Assembly (NCBI RefSeq): GCF_000949475.1
Contig: NZ_JRHC01000005.1
Coordinates: 248,001 to 312,000 of the forward strand
Reading direction: 5' to 3'
Source: Draconibacterium sediminis
GTDB taxonomy: Bacteria > Bacteroidota > Bacteroidia > Bacteroidales > Prolixibacteraceae
Length of the DNA stretch: 64,000 bases
Within the stretch, counting starts at the first letter, position 1. The number at the start of each line of letters is the position of its first letter. Below the pieces are notes generated by a model. It was not told where the DNA came from. It ran no database searches and saw only the letters and a list, made by a program, of their open reading frames with translations. This document shows positions 46,201-56,361 of this stretch, piece after piece. The position numbers were made by a program, and so were the translations under genes.

Positions 46201-47873
46201 TTTTTGCGATTGTAGCAGGTGTAAACCATACCGGGCAAATTGTTTAGCAGGTTATTGAGCCTGTTTTTGGTTTCGTTCAGTTTTTCGTTTAGCAGTTGTC
46301 GTTCGGTAATATTTCTTATTCCTGCAATTTTAACTTCTTCGCCGTTGTACTGGATTGTTTTACTTTCTATTTCCATGTAAACGGGTTCTCCCGATTTTTT
46401 GTATCCCTTGAGCGTGTACGGACTGTTTTTGCGATTTTTTACCTGTTTTTTTAAACGTTTTACATCTTGCTCGGAATACATGTACTCGAAAATATTGCGG
46501 CCCACAATCTCATCTTTTGAATAACCCGATAGTTCAAGAAATGCATCGTTTACATCAACAATATCTCCGTTTTTGTGTATAAGTATTCCTTCAAACGCCG
46601 ACTCTGCCAAAAAGCGGAATCGTTCTTCACTTTCCTTAAGCTGTTGTAAGGTATTTTGCCTTGTAGTAATGTCGTGTAATAGTACCTGGTAGGCTGGTCT
46701 TTCTTCGTATTCAACCTGAATTATGGTTACTTCAACAGGAATTTCTTCGCCATTTTTATGAATTGCCTTTGATTGATATATGTGTTTTACTCTTTCGCCC
46801 AGAAGACGTTTGGCGTGTTTATCTTTAATTTTTTTTAGCTCCGACGGGGCGATGAATTTAGTATAAGGAGTGTTTAACAATTCTTTTTTGGTGTAGCCCG
46901 ATATCTTACACAGCGACTTGTTTACAAACTTAACGACTCCATCCTGCAGTATAAACAGGGCATCGTTCAGTCCTTCAACAAGATTTTTATATTTTTTTTC
47001 ACTTTTCTCGAGTTCAATTTTTTCCGTCTGCTCTTTGGTAATGTCTTTTATACGGGCAATTCGATAATTCTTTAAATCGTATTGTTGCGTTTCAATGCGG
47101 AATATTTTTTCACCCAAGACAAATTTCATGTCTCGAATGTCATCACCCCGGGTAATCTGTTTTAAACCAACAAAAGCACTCTCATGTGTATTTTCGTTCA
47201 GGTTATTTGTTACCAAATCGGCAATATTTTTTCCTAAAATATCTTTTTCTGTACAATTAAAGAGTTCGCAAAACCTGTTGTTAATTCCTACAACCGTTAA
47301 ATCGTGATCGAATGTAATTATTCCATGGGGTGATGTTGCCAGCAGCCAGGCCATATCTTTTTTTTCAGTAATGGCATTTATTGCAAATCCAATGCTGGTT
47401 GCAATATCAACATAATTTTCGGCTTCCTTTGGCAGTTGCGTATACGCAAGGGGCACTGAAGCACACAGTATACCCTGTTGTTTATTATCGATTGATATGG
47501 GCGCGATATAAGAGCGATTTTCCTGGCCATTATTGTCAACCGGGCAAATATTATCAGGTGAGTCAATTTGTAAGAACTCCTGGTTTTTGATGGCTTTTGT
47601 GAGATTGGCGGGAAGTTTACCGTTTAATATTTGTTCTTTTAATTTTTCAAATCCGGCAATGTGGTGCGAGCTTTCAATTTGGTGTAGCTTATTGTTCTGA
47701 TCAAAAAGCCCAATCCAACAGAACGAATATCCCCTGATTTGGGTGAGTACCTCACATGTTTTTTTTAGAAGCGAATCTATTTCTTTTTCATCAACAATGA
47801 TTTTGTTAATGGCTTTTAAGGTATCAATAATACGCTGAAAAGTTTCTATTTTCGATTCATCCCGGTTGATCAT
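43293..47873 (-). CDS. Soluble hybrid histidine kinase with GAF, eight PAS domains and a receiver
   Basis: A 1526-residue sensor with no transmembrane helix. An N-terminal GAF-like domain (about 10-175, LLKKTCEVLTQIRGYSFCWI) is followed by eight PAS units, each recognisable by a GY-x-x-EEL-like motif (e.g. KISGYTKKELL, ELSGYSKDEIVGRN, KLYGYSREELLSK, QITGYKQEELEG). Then come HisKA with MSHEIRTPMNG (His1173), an HATPase with DTGVGIPKDRQQAIF and GSGLGLSITKSYTEML, and a C-terminal receiver (about 1408-1526; Asp1461 in LILMDIRMPLMDG). It is a paralogue of the broken gene at 48206-51734. No dedicated output regulator is adjacent, so phosphate probably passes from the receiver to an unlinked partner. 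One PAS (VICVKKDHLEDCPVC, about 815-840) carries extra cysteines that could be redox-sensitive. Confidence 0.93.
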   Translation of the reverse strand: MINRDESKIETFQRIIDTLKAINKIIVDEKEIDSLLKKTCEVLTQIRGYSFCWIGLFDQNNKLHQIESSHHIAGFEKLKEQILNGKLPANLTKAIKNQEFLQIDSPDNICPVDNNGQENRSYIAPISIDNKQQGILCASVPLAYTQLPKEAENYVDIATSIGFAINAITEKKDMAWLLATSPHGIITFDHDLTVVGINNRFCELFNCTEKDILGKNIADLVTNNLNENTHESAFVGLKQITRGDDIRDMKFVLGEKIFRIETQQYDLKNYRIARIKDITKEQTEKIELEKSEKKYKNLVEGLNDALFILQDGVVKFVNKSLCKISGYTKKELLNTPYTKFIAPSELKKIKDKHAKRLLGERVKHIYQSKAIHKNGEEIPVEVTIIQVEYEERPAYQVLLHDITTRQNTLQQLKESEERFRFLAESAFEGILIHKNGDIVDVNDAFLELSGYSKDEIVGRNIFEYMYSEQDVKRLKKQVKNRKNSPYTLKGYKKSGEPVYMEIESKTIQYNGEEVKIAGIRNITERQLLNEKLNETKNRLNNLLNNLPGMVYTCYNRKNWEMLFMSEGCIALTGYTPNEFINNPELDYNDIIHPGFRNEVWDKVQEAIKYDSAFEIEYKIICKNKEEKWVWERGRKAIQNNEEVLEGFISDITERKNATNSVLQSQAKYRTLFKAINDAVIIQDYEKENHPIIEVNNRACKLYGYSREELLSKTIKDLDHSLHSSYENTSEQIYETIHQKANGSAIPVDIKSSIFQIGNKRMIMSLIRDTSLRKEAEKKLSDSEHLLDQILQSIPSGFVMIDENRNIVRVNDQTCQITGYKQEELEGQKCAVICVKKDHLEDCPVCFIGNESYNGIDTFIKCKDGSVTAVLKNIQTININGRKFILESFQDITKLKIAEQQLIKARNQAQESEQKFSTFMESLPGFAFIKDHELNYLYVNSYMKQILNADDWIGKNTKDVLHPDVANRLVENDKKAFSHGRYKYEIKYPVHGKGIRDFLNYKFTIGNDKKLLGGISLDITERKSLESRNAMLSKAVEASPVSIVITDINGDIEYVNPFFEEKTGYKLQEVLFENPRILKSGKQTKEFYADMWKTIVAGKVWRGEFHNKKKNGEEFWEKVIITPLVNDEKKVEHFIAIKEDITHQKQMLTDLRLAKEKAEESDKLKSAFLANMSHEIRTPMNGIMGFTELLKDPNLSGEQQHEFISIIQKSGDRMLSTINDIIDISKIESGLVSVDLSTFELNSFLNEIRLFFNPETAQKKLYLEFINSNDSVSHKINSDAVKLNSILTNLIKNAIKFTNKGGITFGYQFVNSSIQFIVKDTGVGIPKDRQQAIFDRFVQADFADSRVYEGSGLGLSITKSYTEMLGGSIRLESEENKGTTFFVTFPYHQPLADTFSAGSEETELKSVSGNLKMLIAEDDPVSVELLKMILPKTSKEILVAGNGKEAVDAVKANPDIDLILMDIRMPLMDGLEAIEQIRKFNKDVKIIAQTAFAQEQDIIKAFNAGCNNYISKPINAKNLGSIINNLF

Positions 47874-48205
47874 TCTGGTTCTGTCTTTTAGTTGAAAAGG
47901 CGTTCCGTAATATAGCGAAAAAATTGAATGATAACCTTTTACAGGGTAGTATTTAGAACGTATTAATAATCTTTTACCATGAGTTAATACCTTTGAGGAA
48001 ATAATTATTAGATTAGGGAATAGGTGATACTTCTTCAGGAAATATTCGGATAGTTAATGTAAACGGGAGAGAGGAGGAGGAGGTTTGTTCCGGTTAAAAG
48101 TTCGGTATTAAAGTTGACGTCTATTCAACCTTAAGAAAATGCCTGAGTAAGGTTGCAGGATATGAACTCTATGTAGTCTGTTAATCAATAGATTGATGCT
48201 GAGTT
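47874..48205. other. Intergenic region between the two hybrid kinase genes
   Basis: About 330 nt without a gene. A purine-rich GAGGAGGAGG-type run lies at 48067-48083. I see no hairpin terminator for the upstream gene and no clear promoter. Confidence 0.5.
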
Positions 48206-51200
48206 TTAATCGTTCATAAATAGCGAGTTGATTGTTTCAACCAGTCGGTGCCTGTTAATTGGTTTTGTTACAAAATCATCGCAGCCGATGGCCCGTGCCT
48301 TTTTTATATCTTCTGTTTGTGCAAATGCCGATTGAGCTATTATTTTCACTGATGTGTTGAACTCCCGTATCATTTTTGTTGCTGTATACCCATCAATTAC
48401 CGGCATTTTAATATCCATCAAAATCAGGTTTATGTCAGGGGTATTCCGGGCCATTTCAACTGCTTTTTTCCCGTTATTGGCAACCAGTATTTCCGACGCG
48501 ATATCGCGAACCAGAAGTTTTAGCAGTTCAATCGATATGGTGTCATCTTCAGCAATCAATATTTTTAACTTATTTTGTTGTAAAACATTGTCAATCAGTT
48601 GTAATTCAGAAGGCGTGGTTTGTTGTGAATTGATTGTTGCCTGCATAGGCAGCGAAACATAGAAGGTAGTTCCTTTCCCAACTTCCGATTCAAGGCTGAT
48701 TGTACCGTTTAACATTTCGGTGTACGATTTTGTAATGGCAAGGCCCAGTCCCGAACCTTCGAAAACCCGCGAGTCTGCAATGTCGGCTTGCACAAATCGC
48801 TCGAAAATTGCCTGTTGTCTTTCCTGCGGTATTCCAACACCGGAATCTTTTACAAAAAAGTTAATGTGGTTCTTGCTGGTTGTGTATCCAAACTCGATGG
48901 TGCCAGATGAGGTGAATTTATAGGCGTTACGAATGAGGTTGGTAAGAATTGAATTAAGTTTATCGGGGTCGGTGTGTAAAAGCATTACCGGATTACCATT
49001 GTTTTCGTTCAGTTTAAAAGTAATGCCTTTCAGTTTCATCGATTGCTCGAAGAAAATGTAAAGCTCTTTTATCAATGCCGGTAGGTTTATGTCCTGCATA
49101 TGTGCAATAACCATCCCCGATTCAATTTTAGAAATATCAATTATATCGTTAATGGTATTAAGCATTCTTTCCCCGCTGCTCTGAATTACATCGATAAAAT
49201 CAGTTCGTTGTTGGAGCGATAATTCCTGATCTCTAAGCAATTCGGTAAATCCTAAAATGCCGTTCATCGGTGTTCTTATTTCGTGACTCATATTGGCCAG
49301 GAAAGAAGATTTTAACTTATCGCTTTGTTCGGCATTTTCTTTGGCCCGAACCAGTTCTTTTTCAATTTCCTTTTGTTCGGTAATATCTCTGAATTCTACT
49401 ACGCGAACCAGTTTATTGTTATACGGAATCATCCTTCCTTCAATTCGTATTGGATATCTTTTTCCATTTTTCCGAATCCCAAAAGCCTCGTAAGGTTTTT
49501 CGTATTGTTGTTCAATATTCTGTCTAACCAGTTTTCGGGAGTCCTCAGCAATTAATAGCAAGCCATCCATTCCTTTCAGCTCTTCATACGAATATCCAGT
49601 AATTCGGCTTAATCCTTCGTTGCAATCCAGAATTAATCCTTTATCGTGAATAGCAATTCCTCCGAACGAAGCATTGTGCAAGGCTTTAAAACGTGCTTCG
49701 TTGTGCTCGGCTTTTTCTTTTGCGTGATGCAGTTCTTTTAAGGTTTGTTTCTTTTCGGTAATATCTTCACTAACGGATACAAACTGTGTAATTTCGCCCT
49801 GATTATTAAAAATTGGAAAAATAACGGTTTGCACCCAGTATAATTCTCCGCTTTTTTTCTTGTTACGAATTTCGCCATTCCAGATTTGGCCTGAGTGGAT
49901 GGTTTTCCGCAGGTTTTTATAGAATTCCTCGGAGTGATTTCCTGAAGTCAGAAAACGTGGATTTTTTCCGATTACCTCTGATTTTTTATAGCCGGTTAAA
50001 TTTTCGAAAAAAGGATTAACGTATTCAATAAATGCTTGTTTATCTGTAATAAAAATGCTGACCGGGCTTGCTTCAATAGCCTTTAAAAACAGCTCGTTGG
50101 CTGTCTCCAGCTTTTTACGTTTGGTGATATCGCTTATAAAACCTTCAAGATGAAAATCGTTATTTACATTGAATGCTTTTCCGCGTTCCCAAACCCATTT
50201 TATCTGGTTTTGTTTGTTATATACCCGATACTCTGCTTCAAACGACTCGTCATTGTCAATCGCTTTCTGAATGGTTTCTCTTACGCGTACTTTGTCGTCG
50301 GGATGGATGAGATCTGTATATTTTACATTTGTTTCGTTTGTAAGTTCTTCGGGTTCGTAGCCAAAAAGCCGGTAGCTTCTCCGGCTAACAAAATTCATCG
50401 TCCAGTCGGTATTATTCTGACTGTTATAGGCTACTCCCGGAAGGTTGTCGAGAATGCGATTCAATCTTTCCCGGCCTATTTTAATTTCTTCCTGCAGCTG
50501 ATAACGTTCTGAAATATCTCGTACAGCAGCAATTCGTGCTTTTTTGCCTTTGTAATGTATTTCACGTGCCTCAATTTCAACATGTATATAGGTTCCATCT
50601 TTTTTGAAGGCCTTAAGAACATAAGGTTTTACGACCTCGCTATTTATTCTTTTGTATATTTTATCATGGTCTTTTAAGTCGATAAACTCTGATAATAGGT
50701 TTTTACCAATTATCTTCGCGCGAGTAACCAGTAATTTTAAGCAGCGTGGCATTTACATCAAGAATAACGCCCCTGTCGTGAACGATGATTCCTTCAAATG
50801 CCGAATCCGAAAGGAATCGAAAATATTCTTCACTTTCCTTTAATTGCTCCATTGATTTTTTTAACTCGGAATTATCATGAAGGATCACCATAATTGCCGG
50901 TCTATCATCGTAAACCGTTTGGTTAATAGTTACTTCAACCGAGAAAGTTTCTCCCGATTTTGTAACAGCCGCCGAATCATAATGCGTTTGTGATGACTTT
51001 CCGGTAACAAAATTAGTATACAATTGAATTACCAGTTCCCGCTCCTCGGGGGCAACCAGTGTAATGAATGGGTTTTCGAGTATTTCTTTCTCGGTGTAGC
51101 CGGTTAAACGGCAAAGCGACTGGTTTACAAATTTGGTAATCTCGTCTTGAATAATAAGAACACCGTCGTTTAAGGAATCTACCAAATTTTTATAGCGGAG

Positions 51201-51734
51201 TTCGTTGGCTTTTAATTCGTTGTGCTGTTTGAATTTTGTTAATGCAAAAGCCAGACCTTGTGCCAGATCATCTAAGCCGACTTCTTCTACCTGGTGTTTA
51301 CTGTCGGTTGCAGGCATAGCCACGCACAATATGCCTAAGGTTTGTTGATCATCTTTTATCTCTGCAAGAAACGGCGTCCATTCAGTAGTGTCAAGGTCTA
51401 TCAGAAATTCGCCGGGTAACCCGGAATGTACGGTTTCCGATGTATTAGAAAGTGTTTGCCAAAGCTGATCGGGAAAGCCTTTTGATGTAGCCTGGTTCCT
51501 GATATTGTTGATAACGGAAATAGCGCCTGCTCCCGTAAAAAATTTTGTATTTCGCTTTTCATCGAAAAGGGTGATCCATGCAAAATAATAACCACGAGTG
51601 TCAACTAAAATTTCACAGGTTTTTTCCAATATGGTTTCCGGATCTTTTCCGGAAATGATTAAATGCTGAATTTTTCGTATGGCGGTGATTATGGTTTGGA
51701 GGTGTGCAATTTTTTGATCGGCCTGATTTGTCAT
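48206..51734 (-). pseudogene. Soluble hybrid histidine kinase with GAF, five PAS and a receiver; frameshifted
   Basis: Two - strand frames (51734-50703, 343 residues, and 50752-48206) form one protein of about 1175 residues. The first ends inside a PAS domain (LDVNATLLKITGYSRE, then DNW and stop) and the second continues the same domain (IIGKNLLSEFIDLKDHDKIY). The frames differ by +1 (one base too many or two missing), around 50715-50730 in CGCGAAGATAATTGG. Domains: GAF-like N-terminus (LEKTCEILVDTRGYYFAWI), five PAS, HisKA with MSHEIRTPMNG, HATPase (DSGVGIPQERQQAIF), and a receiver (LILMDIKMPVIDG). All catalytic residues survive, so the break is either recent or a sequence error. The downstream frame has an internal ATG giving 848 residues that could still be an active kinase if translated. 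Confidence 0.8.
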
Positions 51735-51842
51735 CCCTTATTTTCTATGGTTACACTTGAAATGAGCACAATTCCATTCACCTTAATGTGCTAATATAGT
51801 AAAATTGAGGAACACTTTCTTATATAAAAATCAAGAGGATAC

Positions 51843-51875
51843 AAAAAAAGGTGCATCGTAAAGATGCACCTTTTT
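51843..51875 (-). terminator. Intrinsic terminator of the transketolase gene
   Basis: On the - strand, AAAAAGGTGCATC / GATGCACCTTTTT-type stem with a 5-nt loop and T-tract, 20 nt past the stop. Confidence 0.88.
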
Positions 51876-51894
51876 ATTTATAAGGTTATTGCTG

Positions 51895-53910
51895 TTATGC
51901 CAATAATTCTTTTACCTGGTTGTATACATTTTCGCCTGTATAACCCAGTTTTACATCCAATACTCCGGCCGGAGCAGAGAATCCAAATGATCCAAGACCA
52001 AACACTTTTCCGTCCATTCCAACCAGTCCTTCAAGTGTTACAGGCAATCCGGCAGTTAAACCAAATTTAGTAACTCCTGCAGGAAGAACTTCTTTTTGGT
52101 ATTCGGCACTTTGTGTGCGGAATAAACCTTCAGAAGGAACAGAAACGATACGGCTTTTCACACCGTCTTTGGCCAATAATTCGGCACCGTCAACCAAAGT
52201 ACTTACTTCCGAACCGCTTGCCAACAGAATTACATCAGGTGTACCTTCGCAATCCTGAAGGATGTACGCACCTTTTGTAGCTCCCTGTGCTGTTTCGTAT
52301 GTAGTAACGTCTTTAATTCCCTGGCGTGACAAAATAAGAGCTGTTGGAGTATCGGTATTTTCCATAGCCATTTTCCACGCAACGGTAGTTTCGTTACCAT
52401 CGGCAGGACGCAATACCAGCATCGAGTTTTTGTGGCTGTGGTTTTGCAATTTTTCCAACAAGCGAATCTGCGCCTCCTGCTCAACAGGTTGGTGAGTAGG
52501 ACCATCTTCTCCTACACGGAATGCATCGTGCGTCCAGATGTATTTAACCGGTAGTTCCTGCAGTGCAGCAAGACGTGCCGCCGGTTTTTGGTAATCGCTG
52601 AATACGAAGAAAGTACCACATGCCGGAATCACTCCACCGTGCAATGCCATACCGTTCATAATTACGGCCATTGTAAGCTCGCAAACACCTGCCTGCAGGA
52701 ATTGTCCTCTAAAATCGCCTTTTTTAAACGATGATGTATTTTTAAGGAAACCATCCGTTTTATCCGAGTTTGAAAGGTCGGCAGACGACACGATCATGTT
52801 TTCAACCTCCTTGGCAAATACCGAAAGAACAGTTGCAGAAGCACCACGTGTTGCGATGCCTGCTTTTTGCTCAATTTTGCTGTAATCGATTTCCGGAATT
52901 TCGTTTGAGAAGAAAGCTTTTAGTTTTGCTGCCAATTCAGGATTTGCAGCTTCCCATTTTGCCTGCTCAGCCTTTTTTGCTGCTGCAGCTTCAATCAACG
53001 CTGCTTTACGTTTTTCGTAGTATTCTTTTACATCATCGAAAATTACGAATGGGTTTTCAGGATCGCCACCCAAATTCGCAATTGTTTTTGCAAACGATGC
53101 ACCGGCACCCGATAATGGCTGACCGTGAGTTGAACACTGACGCTCGAAATTTGCACCATCTTCAGTAATAGCACCTTTACCCATAATTGTTTTACCAATA
53201 ATCAGGGTTGGTTTTTCAGTTTCTTCCTGTGCATTTTTTAAAGCTTTACGAATGGCATCGGCATCGTTACCGGCAATAGTAACCACATTCCAACCCCAGG
53301 CTTTATATTTCATTTCAGTGTCTTCAGTAGTCACCTCGTCGGTTTCTGTCGACAGCTGAATGTCGTTTGAATCGTAGAACATGATCAGGTTGCTCAATCC
53401 CAGGTGACCGGCAATTCTACCCGCACCCTGCGAAATTTCTTCCTGAATACCACCATCAGAGATGAAAGTATATGTTTTGTGCGCCATCCACTCGCCAAAA
53501 CGAGCTACCAAAAAGCGCTCGGCAATGGCTGCACCAACTGCCATAACATGGCCTTGTCCGAGTGGACCTGATGTATTTTCAACACCACGCTCAACGTCAA
53601 CTTCGGGGTGTCCCGGAGTTACGCTTCCCCACTGACGGAAATTGGCAACATCTTCCATGCTGTAAAAACCTGCCAACGATAAAATTCCGTAAAGCATTGG
53701 AGACATATGGCCCGGATCGAGGAAAAAACGGTCGCGGTTTGCCCATGTCATGTCCGATGGATCGTAATTAAGGAATTCAGAATAAAGGATGTTTACAAAA
53801 TCTGCTCCGCCCATTGCTCCGCCAGGGTGGCCCGAATTTGCTTTTTCAACCATTGCGGCAGCCAGAATACGAACATTATCAGCTGCTTTAACTTCAATAC
53901 TTTTACTCAT
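51895..53910 (-). CDS. tkt: Transketolase
   Basis: A 671-residue thiamine-diphosphate enzyme of the non-oxidative pentose phosphate pathway. The N-terminal domain has ANSGHPGGAMGGADFVNILY, TPGHPEVDVERGVENTSGPL and the TPP/Mg motif SDGGIQEEISQG with FYDSNDIQLS. The pyrimidine domain has IWTHDAFRVGEDGPTHQPVEQ and the Glu-containing AGVCELTMAVIMNG. The C-terminal domain has LLASGSEVSTLVDGAELLA. It includes the central linker (about 290-345, KKAEQAKWEAANPELAAKL). Transcribed alone; TATTTTTG at 53956-53963 (- strand) is a possible -7 box. Confidence 0.97.
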   Translation of the reverse strand: MSKSIEVKAADNVRILAAAMVEKANSGHPGGAMGGADFVNILYSEFLNYDPSDMTWANRDRFFLDPGHMSPMLYGILSLAGFYSMEDVANFRQWGSVTPGHPEVDVERGVENTSGPLGQGHVMAVGAAIAERFLVARFGEWMAHKTYTFISDGGIQEEISQGAGRIAGHLGLSNLIMFYDSNDIQLSTETDEVTTEDTEMKYKAWGWNVVTIAGNDADAIRKALKNAQEETEKPTLIIGKTIMGKGAITEDGANFERQCSTHGQPLSGAGASFAKTIANLGGDPENPFVIFDDVKEYYEKRKAALIEAAAAKKAEQAKWEAANPELAAKLKAFFSNEIPEIDYSKIEQKAGIATRGASATVLSVFAKEVENMIVSSADLSNSDKTDGFLKNTSSFKKGDFRGQFLQAGVCELTMAVIMNGMALHGGVIPACGTFFVFSDYQKPAARLAALQELPVKYIWTHDAFRVGEDGPTHQPVEQEAQIRLLEKLQNHSHKNSMLVLRPADGNETTVAWKMAMENTDTPTALILSRQGIKDVTTYETAQGATKGAYILQDCEGTPDVILLASGSEVSTLVDGAELLAKDGVKSRIVSVPSEGLFRTQSAEYQKEVLPAGVTKFGLTAGLPVTLEGLVGMDGKVFGLGSFGFSAPAGVLDVKLGYTGENVYNQVKELLA

Positions 53911-54043
53911 TTTTTTGTAATTTTTTTCAATTTACTTTAGGCAGGACAGGAACGCCAAAAATAGTAAAAAAGAGGGACTTGGAAAGCGGGTTTGCTTGTT
54001 ATTAATAATAATTTAGCAATGAGCTCGATGCAGTTGCTGGCAT

Positions 54044-54083
54044 AAAAAAAGGAGAACCAGATATAACCCTGATTCTCCTTTTT
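54044..54083 (-). terminator. Intrinsic terminator of serA
   Basis: On the - strand, AAAGGAGAATCAG pairs with CTGGTTCTCCTTT (one mismatch), followed by a T-tract, 29 nt past the stop. Confidence 0.82.
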
Positions 54084-54111
54084 GTGAAATATTTCTTTAA
54101 ACTGTTACGCT

Positions 54112-55284
54112 TTATGAATTAATCAAACGAACCATAAAGATTCCATCGATAGCTAACAGTTTTTCTTTTACGCTGTCGTTAATTTTTTCAGCGTCAACAT
54201 CGATAATGTTATACGCAATATCGTCGCGTTTTTTATTCAGCATATTATCAATGTTCAATCCTTCGGCAGCCAAAACAGTTGAAATCTGGCTTACCATATT
54301 CGGAACATTGCGGTTGGCAATCAAAATACGGCTTCCTCCGTTGCGCTCCAGTTCGGCAGCAGGGAAATTCACCGAGTTTTTAATGTTACCGTTTTCCAGG
54401 TAGTCGCGCATTTGTTCAACGGCCATAATAGCGCAGTTGGTTTCCGACTCTTTTGTTGAAGCACCCAGGTGAGGAATTGAAATTACGTTATCCAGTTTCA
54501 GGCATTCTTCATCAGGGAAATCGGTAATATATTTGCCCACTTTACCCGACTCGATAGCCACTTTTAAATCGGCGTGATCTACCAGACCGCCACGTGCAAA
54601 GTTCAGAATTTTAACGCCATCTTTCATCATGGCAAATTTGTCTTTGTTGATGTATCCTTTTGTATCGGGTAATAACGGGATGTTGATTGTAATAAAATCG
54701 GCTTGTTGCAACAACACCTGAATCCCTTCAACCACTTTTACCTCACGGCTCAGTTTCAGTGCGTGTTTTACCGACATGTATGGGTCGTAACCAATTACGT
54801 TCATACGCAGTGCCGATGCGGCATTTGCTGCCAAAACACCAATGGCTCCCAAACCAATTACGGCCAGTGTTTTTCCTTTAATTTCTTCTCCGGCAAAGTT
54901 CTTTTTACCTTGTTCCACTAACGACGGAACAGCATCGCCCTGTCCGATTAGTGTTTTTGCCCAGTTAGCTGCGCCAATATAATCGCGCGATGCCATAAGC
55001 ATTCCGGCAATTACAGCCTCTTTTACTCCGTTGGCGTTAGCTCCCGGTGTATTAAAAACTACGATACCTTTCTCGGTGCATTTCTCGATTGGAATATTAT
55101 TCACACCTGCGCCGGCTCTTGCAACAGCTTTTACCGACGATGGAATTTCAACATCATGCATTTTAAAACTGCGCAAAACAATAGCATCCGGGTTTGGAAG
55201 CTCGCTTGCAATCTCATAATTGTCGAGTGGAAATAGTTTCAGACCATCGGGGTCAATCTTATTCAGAGTTTGAATTTTAAACAT
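54112..55284 (-). CDS. serA: D-3-phosphoglycerate dehydrogenase
   Basis: A 390-residue NAD-dependent 2-hydroxyacid dehydrogenase with a C-terminal ACT domain. It catalyses the first step of serine synthesis. The NAD-binding motif is AVIGLGAIGVLAANAA (about 138-153). Catalytic residues lie in LNFARGGLVDHADL (Arg), DFPDEECLKLDNV (Glu/Asp) and ISIPHLGASTKESE (His). The ACT domain (about 318-390, ILIANRNVPNMVSQISTVLA) could mediate allosteric control by serine. serC, often adjacent in Bacteroidota, is not here; assignment to phosphoglycerate rather than another hydroxyacid rests on length and the ACT domain. Confidence 0.9.
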   Translation of the reverse strand: MFKIQTLNKIDPDGLKLFPLDNYEIASELPNPDAIVLRSFKMHDVEIPSSVKAVARAGAGVNNIPIEKCTEKGIVVFNTPGANANGVKEAVIAGMLMASRDYIGAANWAKTLIGQGDAVPSLVEQGKKNFAGEEIKGKTLAVIGLGAIGVLAANAASALRMNVIGYDPYMSVKHALKLSREVKVVEGIQVLLQQADFITINIPLLPDTKGYINKDKFAMMKDGVKILNFARGGLVDHADLKVAIESGKVGKYITDFPDEECLKLDNVISIPHLGASTKESETNCAIMAVEQMRDYLENGNIKNSVNFPAAELERNGGSRILIANRNVPNMVSQISTVLAAEGLNIDNMLNKKRDDIAYNIIDVDAEKINDSVKEKLLAIDGIFMVRLINS

Positions 55285-55727
55285 GTAGCTTGCTTTTTAA
55301 TTGATATTCTCTGTAGCTGATAACACTATCCAAAAATGCAAAATATTGGGTAGCATATATTTTAATGACAAATATCAGCATTATATCTATAAATTATAAG
55401 TGATCGCTGGGATTAATTATCAATATGAAATTAACATTAATGAATAAGACCAGAAAGTACATCCGATTTTATTTTGAATTGAAGCCTTATTCGTTTTAAA
55501 GAATGGTATATGGAAATGGGAGTGCGGGAGTGAGAATTTGAAATGGCGGATTTTACTTTAGGTAAAAGCAAAAAAAAGCCAGACTCTCCAGCCTGGCTCA
55601 TCAACCTTCAACTACTAACCGATTTTATAACCCAAAAAATTATGAAACAATAGTTATGAACTATTATGTCTTTAGATTTTATACCTGCAAATAAAATAAT
55701 AGAATACTAGCGGGTATGTAATATAAG
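55285..55727. other. Intergenic region between serA and the Crp/Fnr gene
   Basis: No gene is seen in about 440 nt. The only structure is an AGCCAG / CTGGCT hairpin at 55577-55598 that, read on the - strand, is followed by seven or more Ts. It could be a late terminator for the Crp/Fnr gene, 130 nt past its stop. The stretch from 55599 to 55727 is AT-rich. Confidence 0.45.
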
Positions 55728-56357
55728 TCACAAAACACCGGAAAAATCAATAAAATTTCTTGAAAGTGAAACTTTTCCGTCTTTTTCCAGCTTTTTTAGC
55801 AGGCGCGAGATCACTTCGCGCGATGAATTGAGTTGAAGAGCCAGATCCTGATGTGTACCTGAATAAGTCTGAACGCCCGATTTTTTATGTCGGTCGATAA
55901 AAAATTTGACTAAACGCTCATCGAGTTTTAAAAAGGCAACCGCATCAAGTGTATTGATTAATTCGCGAAACCTGTTTTGAAAGGTTTGCATCACGTATTG
56001 TTTCCACAGGGGATATTTGCTTGTCCAGGCATCAAGCATTTCCACCGGAATCATCAGCACCTCGGTATCCACCTCGGCAATGGCATTAACTTCGCTAATT
56101 TGGCGAGCCATGCAACAGGTTAACGACATGGCACATACTTCGTCGGCCTGCAGGTAATAAAGCAGTAATTCGTTACCGGCCTCGCTGGTGCGCGAAACGC
56201 GTATCAGTCCTTTCAATACCATTGGGAAACTGGAAATAAACTGACCTTCACGAATTAAGGTTTCGTGCTGAGCAAATTTTTTTCTTACGGCAACCTGCAG
56301 AATTTCTTCCTGTAATTCGGGTTCAAGAAAATTGTATCGTGTATAAAAATCTTCCAT
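55728..56357 (-). CDS. Crp/Fnr-family transcriptional regulator
   Basis: A 209-residue regulator. It has an N-terminal cyclic-nucleotide-binding-like beta-roll (about 10-125, ETLIREGQFISSFPMVLKGL, LYYLQADEVCAMSLTCCMA), a dimerisation helix, and a C-terminal Crp-type helix-turn-helix (about 150-205, THQDLALQLNSSREVISRLLK). The recognition helix is SSREVISRLLKKLEKDG. The CAMSLTCC cysteines are typical of this Bacteroidota group and do not match the four-Cys [4Fe-4S] pattern of Fnr, so oxygen sensing is not implied. A dispersed inverted-repeat element begins 5 nt upstream of the start codon, so its promoter lies in or beyond that element. Confidence 0.9.
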   Translation of the reverse strand: MEDFYTRYNFLEPELQEEILQVAVRKKFAQHETLIREGQFISSFPMVLKGLIRVSRTSEAGNELLLYYLQADEVCAMSLTCCMARQISEVNAIAEVDTEVLMIPVEMLDAWTSKYPLWKQYVMQTFQNRFRELINTLDAVAFLKLDERLVKFFIDRHKKSGVQTYSGTHQDLALQLNSSREVISRLLKKLEKDGKVSLSRNFIDFSGVL

Positions 56358-56361
56358 GTTT

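Noticed and set aside
55834-56172. Fe-S binding Fnr-type oxygen sensor in the Crp/Fnr gene
   Set aside because: The cysteines (CAMSLTCC) are clustered mid-protein and do not form the N-terminal plus central four-Cys pattern of Fnr.
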